From Desulfonatronospira sp. (GTDB lineage Bacteria > Desulfobacterota > Desulfovibrionia > Desulfovibrionales > Desulfonatronovibrionaceae), in contig PWGS01000079.1 in NCBI GenBank assembly GCA_003554505.1, positions 1 through 15,310 of the forward strand: a stretch of DNA of 15,310 bases. The letters run 5' to 3'. The notes beneath the pieces were generated by a model. The model was not told where the DNA came from and searched no databases. It saw only the letters and a program-made list of their open reading frames with translations. The position numbers and the translations under genes are program-made. This document shows, piece by piece, positions 6,502-12,941 of the stretch (the stretch's first letter is position 1; each line of letters begins with the position of its first letter).

Positions 6502-8196
6502 ATGCAGCCAGCATCCATGGTTGACGAACTCATTCACTGGGCAAGCCTGGAACAGGAACAGGTCCGGAAGGCCAGGGCTGTTCAGGGTGAAAAAAGGGTG
6601 GACTTTGCCCGGGCCTCGCTCATGGCCGGGGTCATTACCGAAGAACAGTACCGGGACTTTATGGCCGGCCATTTGGGCATGCCCGTGGTGGATCCATCCC
6701 GTATGCACGTTTCCCGGGAAATCCTGGAACAACTGGGCAGGTCGGCCTGGGCCAGGTACCAGGCCGTGCCTTTTTTTGTGTACAGGGACAGGCTTTACCT
6801 GGCCTGTTTCGAGCCGGACAATATAACCTCCCTGGACGATATCCAGTTCATGACAGGGATGCAGGTCCTGCCGCACCTGGCCACTCTTTCCTCTATTCAG
6901 CGGGTGCTGGACAGACATGCGGATAAAGATTCCGGCAAGATGGATGACATCCTGGCCCAGATGGAAGCAGAGGACGGACCGGATGCCGGGGAATCCGCGG
7001 AAAAGGATGAGGCTTCCACCATGGAGGCTGCATCCCAGGCTCCCGTGGTAAAGATGGTCAACCTGATTATCCAGGAGGCCATCCGTAAAAAGGCTTCGGA
7101 TATCCATATCGAGCCTTATGAAAAGGATTTCAGGGTCAGGCTGCGCCTGGACGGCATGCTCACCGAGGTCATGCGTCCGCCCCTGCGCATGAAAAATGCC
7201 ATCATTTCCAGGCTCAAGATCATGTCCCATCTGAATATCGCGGAAAAGCGCCTGCCCCAGGACGGCCGCATCAAGGTGCGCTCTCAAGAGGGCACGCCCA
7301 TAGAGTTCAGGGTGTCCATACTGCCCACCCTGTTCGGGGAAAAGGTGGTCATGCGTATCCTGGACAAGTCCATGCTCCAGGTGGATATGCACGACCTGGG
7401 CCTGGAGGACCATTCCCTGAACGTGTTCCAGGAGGCCATCTACAGGCCCTACGGCATGGTCCTGGTGACCGGGCCCACCGGATCGGGCAAGACCACCACG
7501 CTTTATTCGGCCATCATGGAGCTCAATCAGGAAGGGGTGAATATTTCCACGGCGGAGGATCCGGTGGAATTCAGCCTGCACGGGGTAAACCAGGTCCAGG
7601 TGCAGGAATCGGTGGGGCTTACTTTCGCCTCGGTGCTGCGCTCTTTTCTGCGCCAGGACCCTGACGTCATCCTGGTGGGGGAGATCCGGGATCTGGAAAC
7701 TGCTGAAATTGCAGTAAAGGCTGCTTTGACCGGGCACCTGGTCCTGGCCACCCTGCACACCAATGACGCACCCAGCACCCTGACCAGGCTTTTGAACATG
7801 GGGGTGGACTCCTTTCTGGTGGCTTCTTCCATAAACGCCATCATGTCCCAGCGCCTGGTGCGCAGGCTCTGTCCTGCCTGCAGGGTGGCGGAACAGGAGC
7901 AGGAGGTCCTGAAGGCCATGGGTCTTGGTTCACAGGAAGCTGAACAGGGCGGGGTTTTCAGGGCGGCTGGCTGCGAAGAGTGCAACAGCACCGGGTACAG
8001 GGGACGAACCGGGGTGTACGAAGTCATGCCGGTTACACACCGTATACAGGAAATGGTTTTGGCCGGGAGAAGCGACCGGGAATTGCGAAAGGCCGCTGTG
8101 GAAGAGGGTATGATCACCATGCGCAAGAGCGGGCTTATAAAGATGTCCCAGGGCATGACCTCGGCCCAGGAAGTGCTGAGAGTAACCGTGAACTAG
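6502..8196 (+). CDS. pilB: Type IV pilus assembly ATPase PilB (GspE/PilB family)
   Basis: Hexameric secretion-type ATPase that drives pilin polymerisation from the cytoplasmic side of the inner membrane. The 564 residues fit PilB length. An N-terminal MshEN/T2SSE_N-like domain spans about 10-140 (for example ASLMAGVITEEQYRDFMAGH), followed by an acidic linker at about 140-180. The ATPase core begins around KASDIHIEPYE and shows Walker A GPTGSGKTT (324-332), the Asp box AEDPVEF (351-357), Walker B DVILVGEIRD (388-397) and the His box TGHLVLATLHTND (410-422). A zinc-binding tetracysteine, CPAC (457-460) and CEEC (491-494), is typical of GspE and PilB. The start is supported by AGAGGTG 5 nt upstream. 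pilC follows after 79 nt. GspE of a type II system is the alternative, but no other gsp genes are present. Confidence 0.92.
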   Translation: MQPASMVDELIHWASLEQEQVRKARAVQGEKRVDFARASLMAGVITEEQYRDFMAGHLGMPVVDPSRMHVSREILEQLGRSAWARYQAVPFFVYRDRLYLACFEPDNITSLDDIQFMTGMQVLPHLATLSSIQRVLDRHADKDSGKMDDILAQMEAEDGPDAGESAEKDEASTMEAASQAPVVKMVNLIIQEAIRKKASDIHIEPYEKDFRVRLRLDGMLTEVMRPPLRMKNAIISRLKIMSHLNIAEKRLPQDGRIKVRSQEGTPIEFRVSILPTLFGEKVVMRILDKSMLQVDMHDLGLEDHSLNVFQEAIYRPYGMVLVTGPTGSGKTTTLYSAIMELNQEGVNISTAEDPVEFSLHGVNQVQVQESVGLTFASVLRSFLRQDPDVILVGEIRDLETAEIAVKAALTGHLVLATLHTNDAPSTLTRLLNMGVDSFLVASSINAIMSQRLVRRLCPACRVAEQEQEVLKAMGLGSQEAEQGGVFRAAGCEECNSTGYRGRTGVYEVMPVTHRIQEMVLAGRSDRELRKAAVEEGMITMRKSGLIKMSQGMTSAQEVLRVTVN

Positions 8197-8198
8197 TT

Positions 8199-8250
8199 TC
8201 CGGAAAGAAAACCAACAGGTTTTTCATCTGGAAAGAAAGACTTTTCCGGA
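8199..8250 (+). repeat. Inverted repeat in the pilB-pilC spacer
   Basis: TCCGGAAA (8199-8206) and TTTCCGGA (8243-8250) are perfect inverted copies spanning most of the 79-nt spacer, with a 36-nt loop. There is no U-tract after the second arm, so a terminator is unlikely. The stem could affect relative expression of pilB and pilC, whose start has only a weak Shine-Dalgarno match (GGAT). Confidence 0.4.
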
Positions 8251-8275
8251 TGGAAACGAACCGGACGGATAAGTA

Positions 8276-9481
8276 ATGCCGATATTTCTTTACAAGGCCA
8301 CCAGCAAGTCCGGAAAAAAGCTCAAAGGCGATCTGGATGCCCCCAGCCTGGACATGGCCAGGACAATCCTCAAGCGTAAAGGGCTCAAGGATATACAGGT
8401 CAAGCCCAAGCCCAAGGATATCCTGGAAGGCACCTTCCTGGAAGGGCGGGTTACTTCCAGGGACATGGTGGTATTCAGCCGGCAGTTCGCCACCCTGATA
8501 AACGCCGGCGTGCCCATACTGCAGGCCCTGGAGGTCATGTGCGACCAGACCGAAAGCAAGATCCTGAGGCGCAAGCTCTACGAGGTAAAAAACGACATCG
8601 AAGGGGGATCATCCCTTTACGACAGTCTTAAGAAACATCCCGACGTATTCGACGACCTGTACACCAACATGGTGGATGCCGGAGAGGCCGGGGGAGTCCT
8701 GGACCTGGTCCTGGACCGCCTGGCCCGCTACATTGAAAAGGCGGCCAGGCTTAAGGCCAGGGTCAAGAGCGCGCTTATTTATCCGGGAGTGATCATCACC
8801 GTGGCCGTGGCGGTGATAGCCATCATCCTCATATTCGTCATACCCACTTTCGAGGACATGTTCGCCGACTTCGGCGGGGCCCTGCCTGCACCCACCCAGT
8901 TCGTCATCGGCCTGAGCCGGTTCGTATCCCAGAACGCATTGTGGATTCTGGGGGGAGTGGTTGCAGCGGTTCTGGGCATAAGGCTTATTTACCGCACGGA
9001 AAAGGGCAGGACCCTGATTGACGAATGGATCCTGCATGCCCCGGTTTTCGGGCCGCTTCTGCGCAAGGTGGCCGTGGCCAGGTTCAGCAGGACCATGAGC
9101 ACAATGATTTCATCGGGGGTGCCGATACTCAGCGCTCTGGACATCGTCTCGCGCACCGCCGGGAACAAGAGCGTGGAGCATGCGGTGCAGGAGGCCAAGC
9201 AGAGCATCACCGAGGGACAGAGCCTGGCCGAGCCCTTGACCGAGACAGGTATCTTTCCGCCCATGGTCACCCAGATGATCTCCATCGGGGAGACCACCGG
9301 AGCCCTGGACAGCATGCTGGAAAAGATAGCCGATTTCTACGACGACGAAGTGGATGTGGCTGTGGATACTTTGACCTCGCTTCTGGAACCTATTATGATC
9401 GTTTTTCTGGGCGTAGTAGTGGGCGGACTGGTCATCAGCATGTACCTGCCCATTTTCCAGATCGCGGATGTTGTGGCATGA
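8276..9481 (+). CDS. pilC: Type IV pilus inner-membrane platform protein PilC (GspF/PilC family)
   Basis: Polytopic inner-membrane protein that interacts with PilB and PilT ATPases and transmits motion to the pilin. 401 residues, the usual length. The N-terminal FLYKATSKSGKKLKGDLDA is characteristic. It has two T2SSF repeats at about 66-189 and 269-391, each starting with the same pattern (FSRQFATLINAGVPILQALE and FSRTMSTMISSGVPILSALD). Transmembrane segments are at about 170-191, 220-239 and 372-396, and the invariant GEAGG and GETTG motifs precede the helical cores. The start codon has a poor Shine-Dalgarno match, so translation may depend on upstream pilB. No pilA, pilT or pilM-Q genes are in the window, so this is a small pilBC pair. 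Confidence 0.94.
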   Translation: MPIFLYKATSKSGKKLKGDLDAPSLDMARTILKRKGLKDIQVKPKPKDILEGTFLEGRVTSRDMVVFSRQFATLINAGVPILQALEVMCDQTESKILRRKLYEVKNDIEGGSSLYDSLKKHPDVFDDLYTNMVDAGEAGGVLDLVLDRLARYIEKAARLKARVKSALIYPGVIITVAVAVIAIILIFVIPTFEDMFADFGGALPAPTQFVIGLSRFVSQNALWILGGVVAAVLGIRLIYRTEKGRTLIDEWILHAPVFGPLLRKVAVARFSRTMSTMISSGVPILSALDIVSRTAGNKSVEHAVQEAKQSITEGQSLAEPLTETGIFPPMVTQMISIGETTGALDSMLEKIADFYDDEVDVAVDTLTSLLEPIMIVFLGVVVGGLVISMYLPIFQIADVVA

Positions 9482-9496
9482 TGGGGCAGGACACAT

Positions 9497-9537
9497 CAGA
9501 CAGGTCCGAGCTGTCGGACACACCTGACAGGTCGGAG
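9497..9537 (+). repeat. Imperfect 14-bp direct repeats with an internal palindrome, upstream of asd
   Basis: CAGACAGGTCCGAG (9497-9510) and CTGACAGGTCGGAG (9524-9537) match at 12 of 14 positions, 27 nt apart. Between and within them GTCCGA (9504-9509) and TCGGAC (9514-9519) form a 6-bp hairpin with a 4-nt loop. The second copy contains the -35 hexamer of the candidate asd promoter. It could be an operator, a pilC 3' hairpin, or a member of a dispersed intergenic repeat family. Confidence 0.5.
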
Positions 9538-9553
9538 AACACTGAAGTATAAT
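9524..9553 (+). promoter_or_regulatory. Candidate sigma70-type promoter for asd
   Basis: CTGACA (9524-9529, 5 of 6 to TTGACA) and TATAAT (9548-9553, perfect) are separated by 18 nt. Transcription would begin near 9560, giving a leader of only about 14 nt, which contains AAGGAGG (9562-9568) correctly spaced before the asd ATG at 9574. The -35 overlaps the second direct repeat, so a factor binding the repeat could control it. This is the best promoter match I found in the window. Confidence 0.6.
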
Positions 9554-9573
9554 CCAATTCTAAGGAGGATAAA

Positions 9574-10599
9574 ATGACTAAAGACCCGGTAGTGGCCGTT
9601 GCAGGAGCCACCGGTGCAGTTGGAAGAGAGATGCTGAGAATCCTGGCCGAGAGGGAATTTCCGGCCAGGGAGATCATTCCCCTGGCCTCGTCCAGGTCCG
9701 CCGGCAGCAGGATGGAATACAAGGGCAGCGAGCTCACCGTGCAGGAACTTACAGAAGACTCCTTCAAGGGAGTGGACCTGGCCATATTTTCCGCCGGCGG
9801 AGCTACATCGGAGAAATACGCCCCCATAGCCGCAAAGAGCGGCTGCGTGGTGGTGGACAATTCCAGCTTCTGGCGTATGGATCCCAGTGTACCTCTGGTA
9901 GTGCCCGAGGTGAACCCGGAAGACCTGGAAAAGCATCAGGGAATCATTGCCAATCCCAACTGTTCCACCATCCAGATGGTGGTGGTCTTAAAGCCTCTGC
10001 ATGACGTAAGCAGGATAAAAAGGGTGGTGGTCTCCACCTACCAGGCGGTGTCCGGGTCAGGACAGAAGGCGGTTAACGAGCTGGAGACCCAGGTCAAGCA
10101 GCTATTCAACATGGAAGAAGTCACCACCAGCGTATATCCCTATCAGATAGCCTTCAACTGTATCCCGCACCTGGATGCCTTCCTGGACAGCGGCTATACC
10201 AAGGAAGAAATGAAGATGGTCAACGAGACCGTGAAGATCATGGGGGACGAAAGCGTAAAGGTTACAGCCACCACGGTAAGGGTGCCGGTGTTTTTCGGGC
10301 ACATCGAATCCCTGAATGTTCAGACCGAGTCCAGGATAAGCCGGGAGGATGCCCGGGCCATTCTCACACAGGCCCCGGGGATCAGGGTCATGGACAATCC
10401 CCAGGAGAAGATATATCCCATGCCTCTTTTTGCCGCAGGCAAGGACGAGACCTTTGTGGGCCGCATCCGCGAGGACCAGAGCACCGAAAATGCCCTGGAC
10501 ATGTGGGTTGTGTCGGACAATATCCGCAAGGGGGCGGCTCTGAATGCGGTGCAGATTGCAGAGTTCCTGCTGGTCAAGGACCTGGTGCGGGTACCGTAA
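9574..10599 (+). CDS. asd: Aspartate-semialdehyde dehydrogenase
   Basis: NADP-dependent enzyme reducing aspartyl-4-phosphate to aspartate semialdehyde, the branch compound for lysine/diaminopimelate, threonine and methionine; cytoplasmic. 341 residues, normal for the family. The N-terminal nucleotide-binding loop is VAVAGATGAVG (7-17), the phosphate-binding region SSRSAGS (39-45), the active-site cysteine Cys130 in NPNCSTIQ, and the substrate-binding and base residues in RVPVFFGHIESLN (Arg236, His243). SAGGATSE and VVDNSSFWRM are also family motifs. The start has a strong AAGGAGG site. It appears to be transcribed from its own promoter rather than only from pilBC, and it is followed by a candidate terminator hairpin before the aminotransferase. 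Confidence 0.97.
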   Translation: MTKDPVVAVAGATGAVGREMLRILAEREFPAREIIPLASSRSAGSRMEYKGSELTVQELTEDSFKGVDLAIFSAGGATSEKYAPIAAKSGCVVVDNSSFWRMDPSVPLVVPEVNPEDLEKHQGIIANPNCSTIQMVVVLKPLHDVSRIKRVVVSTYQAVSGSGQKAVNELETQVKQLFNMEEVTTSVYPYQIAFNCIPHLDAFLDSGYTKEEMKMVNETVKIMGDESVKVTATTVRVPVFFGHIESLNVQTESRISREDARAILTQAPGIRVMDNPQEKIYPMPLFAAGKDETFVGRIREDQSTENALDMWVVSDNIRKGAALNAVQIAEFLLVKDLVRVP

Positions 10600-10629
10600 C
10601 AGAGGCCAGAAGTCAGAGGATTACGCGAG

Positions 10630-10680
10630 CCACGCTAACCACGCTAAGACGCGTGGCAGGATGCGTGGCAGGTCTTTTCC
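10630..10680 (+). terminator. Repeat-built hairpin with T-rich tail after asd
   Basis: CCACGC occurs twice (10630-10635, 10639-10644) and its complement GCGTGG twice (10651-10656, 10663-10668). The inner pair forms a 6-bp stem with a 6-nt loop, and the outer copies can pair in an extended or alternative structure. The run GGTCTTTTCCTTTT follows. It resembles an intrinsic terminator for asd, although the T-tract is interrupted and begins some bases after the inner stem. Confidence 0.45.
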
Positions 10681-10683
10681 TTT

Positions 10684-10689
10684 TATAAT
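10684..10689 (+). promoter_or_regulatory. Perfect -10 hexamer upstream of the aminotransferase
   Basis: TATAAT lies 34 nt before the GTG start. I find no good -35 hexamer at 16-18 nt spacing; that position falls in the GCGTGG repeats. It may be a weak or activator-dependent promoter, or chance in an AT-rich spot. The segment just downstream (10694-10708) ends in the AGGAG ribosome binding site. Confidence 0.3.
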
Positions 10690-10717
10690 CTCTCAATTTC
10701 ACACAGGAGTAAACCAA

Positions 10718-11659
10718 GTGGCCCAAGTTGCAGGCACCCGGGAATACCTGGACAAGCTTGTCTCCCTGCCCAGGCCGGGTGAGGAGAATATTTTCGCCTT
10801 CTACGATCACCGCCTGGAGATGATATGCAAGGATCCCAGGATGATGCTCATTCCCCTGGATGATCACATGATCCATCGCGGAGACGGGGTGTTTGAGACG
10901 GTAAAGTATCTTGGGCGCAGAGTTTACCAGCTGCAGGCCCACCTGGAGCGGATGGAAAAGAACTGTAGAGCTATTTTCATGACCCCTCCCCTGTCCTGGT
11001 CCGGGATCCGGGAACTGGTCCTGGAGACGGCCAGGGTGGCGGAACAGGATGACGGGTACCTGAGTCTGTTTGTGGGCCGGGGACCGGGGGGATTTGCCAT
11101 TGACTACCGGGAATGCCCCTGGCCCAGCCTGTATATCGTGGCCAGGAGATTCAACCATCTGCCGGAGCGCATGTGGGAAAAGGGGGTTCGGGCCTGCAAG
11201 TCCGAGCATCCGGCCAAGCCGTCCTTCATGGCCAGGATCAAGTCGGTCAACTACCTGCCCAATGTACTTATGAAAAAGGAGGCCGTGGACAAAGGCTGCG
11301 ATTTTGTCCTCTGCTTCGACCAGCACGGATTTCTGGCCGAGGGCTGCATAGAAAACGTGGTGGTGGTGGATCAAAAGGGACGTATCCTGGTGCCGGAGCT
11401 GAACAACGCTCTGCCCGGCACCACCCTCATGCGCGCCCTGGAGCTTATCAAGGACGAGATGACCTTTGTATTCCGGCCCATAAGCGAGGAAGAGATCTAC
11501 GAGGCCCGGGAGGTCATCCTGCTGGGTACCACCCTGGACGCTATGAGCATTGTCCGTTACAACGGCAAACCCATCCACGACGTCCGCCCCGGCCCGGTGA
11601 GCAAACGGCTGCGCGAGCTCCTGGTGCGCGATTTGGAGGAGAACGGGGTAAAATTCTAG
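10718..11659 (+). CDS. Class IV PLP-dependent aminotransferase (branched-chain or D-amino-acid type)
   Basis: Fold-type IV PLP enzyme. The start chosen is GTG 10718 because AGGAG (10705-10709) lies 8 nt upstream; the frame stays open to an ATG at 10544, but that would overlap the end of asd and run through the terminator-like repeats. The 313-residue product shows DDHMIHRGDGVFETVKYLG, typical of the family. The PLP lysine is about residue 175 in ARIKSVNYLPNVL. The conserved Glu is about residue 208 in AEGCIENVVVV, then LPGTTLMRALELI and LLGTTLDAMSIV, which bind cofactor phosphate. Branched-chain aminotransferase (IlvE-like), D-amino-acid aminotransferase and aminodeoxychorismate lyase share these motifs; length and the ENVVVV segment lean towards the first, but the substrate cannot be fixed from sequence. 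Its stop lies 12 nt from the convergent selD stop. Confidence 0.87.
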   Translation: MAQVAGTREYLDKLVSLPRPGEENIFAFYDHRLEMICKDPRMMLIPLDDHMIHRGDGVFETVKYLGRRVYQLQAHLERMEKNCRAIFMTPPLSWSGIRELVLETARVAEQDDGYLSLFVGRGPGGFAIDYRECPWPSLYIVARRFNHLPERMWEKGVRACKSEHPAKPSFMARIKSVNYLPNVLMKKEAVDKGCDFVLCFDQHGFLAEGCIENVVVVDQKGRILVPELNNALPGTTLMRALELIKDEMTFVFRPISEEEIYEAREVILLGTTLDAMSIVRYNGKPIHDVRPGPVSKRLRELLVRDLEENGVKF

Positions 11660-11671
11660 ACGTCCATATCC

Positions 11672-12730
11672 TTACTCTACGAAGATTTTCTCCTCTGGAG
11701 AGGAGTCAACCTCGCCCATGATGGAGGCTTCATGCAGGCCCCTGGAGTGCAGATTCCGGAGCATGTCCCCGGCCTGGTCCGGCGGGCAGCAGATGAGAAG
11801 TCCCCCGGAAGTCTGAGGGGCGAACAGGATATCGCGCCTGGCCGGGGTGATCTTGTCTGAGTACTCCACGATATTTTCCCTGAACTGCCGGTTTTTGTGA
11901 GCTCCTCCGGGCACCATGCCCATGGAGGCGAATTCCAGGGCTTCGGGCAGCACCGGGAGGCTTTTAAAATCAATTTTCAGGCTGACTTTTGAGCCGCAGA
12001 GCATTTCGGCCATGTGTCCCAGAAGACCGAATCCGGTTATATCGGTGCAGGCATGAACATCGTATTCACGCATGACCTCGGCTGCGGTCCTGTTGAGTTC
12101 GGCCATGAGCCTGGTGACCTTCTGGATGTGTTCCTGGGAGGCCGCCCCACCCTTGATGGCGGTGTTGACTATGCCGGTGCCCAGGGGCTTGGTCAGGATG
12201 AGCAGGTCCCCGGCCTGGAGGTTTTTTTTGGTCAGCACCCGGTCCGGGTGCACGAACCCGGTTACTGACAGACCGTATTTGAGTTCAGAGTCCTCCACGC
12301 TGTGTCCCCCCACCAGGACCGTGCCTGCCTCGCGCATCTTGTCCAGGCCTCCCATGAGGATCTGGCGCAGGACTTCCAGGTCCATCCTGCCCAGGGGAAA
12401 CCCCACCAAGTTCATGGCGGTTTTTGGCTCTCCGCCCATGGCATAGACATCGCTTAAGGCATTGGCTGCGGCGATCTGGCCGAACCAGTAAGGATCGTCC
12501 ACTATGGGCGTAAAAAAATCCACGGTCTGGATGAGGGCCAGGTCATCCGAGACCTTGTACACTCCGGCGTCGTCGGCCCGGTCCAGGCCAACTATGAGGT
12601 TGGAATCCTTGGGAAACTCCAGCCCCTGCAAAGCTTTGTCCAGGTCCCCTGGAGGCAGCTTGGAAGCTCAGCCGGCGCCTTTGACGGTTTCCGTGAGACG
12701 TTTTTTCGTGTTCAGATTTGATATATCCAT
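11672..12730 (-). CDS. selD: Selenide, water dikinase SelD, itself a selenoprotein (in-frame TGA at codon 21)
   Basis: Makes selenophosphate from selenide and ATP, the selenium donor for selenocysteinyl-tRNA and tRNA selenouridine. Read from ATG 12730 the gene has 353 codons including stop, matching family length (E. coli 347 residues). Codon 21 is TGA (12668-12670), in the context VKGAG-U-ASKLPPGDL, which aligns with HGAGCGCK of E. coli SelD. Sec therefore replaces catalytic Cys17, and Lys24 matches Lys20; E. coli Cys19 is Ser23 here. Downstream are DRADDAGVY (Mg-ATP binding aspartates), TVDFFTPIVDDPYWFG, ANALSDVYAMGG, VGGHSVED, TDITGFGLLGHM and PQTSGGLL. A SECIS-like hairpin follows the TGA. 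A caller ignoring recoding would start at TTG 12631 and lose the active site. The leader is A-rich (ten A) with no Shine-Dalgarno site. A terminator separates it from lon upstream. Confidence 0.96.
12631..12670 (-). promoter_or_regulatory. Bacterial SECIS-like element in selD
   Basis: Directly after the TGA (12670-12668) the mRNA can fold as a lower stem AAGCT (12661-12657) with AGCTT (12635-12631), a 3x3 internal loop (GCC/CAA), an upper stem TCCAGG (12653-12648) with CCTGGA (12644-12639), and an apical loop of GGA (GGGAC if the last G-C pair opens). Counting the U of UGA as 1, the apical Gs fall at 23-25, the distance at which E. coli fdhF presents its loop guanine to SelB. The apical loop is small compared with that model. 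Confidence 0.8.
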
Positions 12731-12941
12731 ATTTTTTTTTTAACCCGAAAGAACCCGGCAGTCCAATTTAAAAAATCAATACATATCCAGGCTTCTTATT
12801 AAAAATATCAATAGACAGGCTGTAGCTATACACCAAAGTCTCCGGACCCTGGCTTATTGTCCACAGATGGTGAATGATTACCATAGACCCAAAAAAAGCC
12901 CGGGAAATCCTCCCCGGGCTTTTTGCGGTTTGTATTGCTTT
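12731..12941. other. Spacer between lon and selD
   Basis: AT-rich leader of selD plus the lon terminator. A run of ten T on the plus strand (12732-12741) is an A-tract just before the selD ATG on the coding strand. I looked for sigma70 hexamers on the minus strand and found only weak matches, so the selD promoter is not located. No coding frame is supported here. Confidence 0.55.
12893..12924 (-). terminator. Intrinsic terminator of lon (symmetric, could act both ways)
   Basis: Perfect 12-bp inverted repeat AAAAAGCCCGGG (12893-12904) and CCCGGGCTTTTT (12913-12924) with an 8-nt loop. Read on the minus strand the GC stem ends in seven U residues, 18 nt after the lon stop codon. It should end lon transcription before selD. 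It is nearly symmetric, with a shorter T run on the plus strand. Confidence 0.9.

Noticed and set aside
6463..7758. A 431-codon open frame on the minus strand opposite pilB
   Set aside because: It is antisense to the PilB Walker motifs, rich in His, Gly and Gln as expected from a shadow frame, and crosses the pilB ribosome binding site.
10613..11578. A 321-codon minus-strand frame opposite the aminotransferase
   Set aside because: It is the antisense of conserved PLP-enzyme codons and ends in repeat-rich spacer; no domain is recognisable.
12668..12670. TGA in selD as an inactivating nonsense mutation
   Set aside because: The position matches the catalytic Cys/Sec site, the upstream 20 codons align with SelD, the rest of the gene is intact, and a SECIS-like hairpin follows. 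Recoding explains all of this better than decay.
12732..12741. T10 run on the plus strand as a terminator
   Set aside because: No GC-rich stem precedes it on the plus strand, and no plus-strand gene reads into it; it is better viewed as the A-rich leader of selD.
12857..12865. DnaA-box-like TTGTCCACA near selD, raising the idea of an origin, since rpmH often lies near oriC
   Set aside because: A single box with one mismatch, far from rpmH, with no cluster, no dnaA or dnaN gene and no AT-rich unwinding array.
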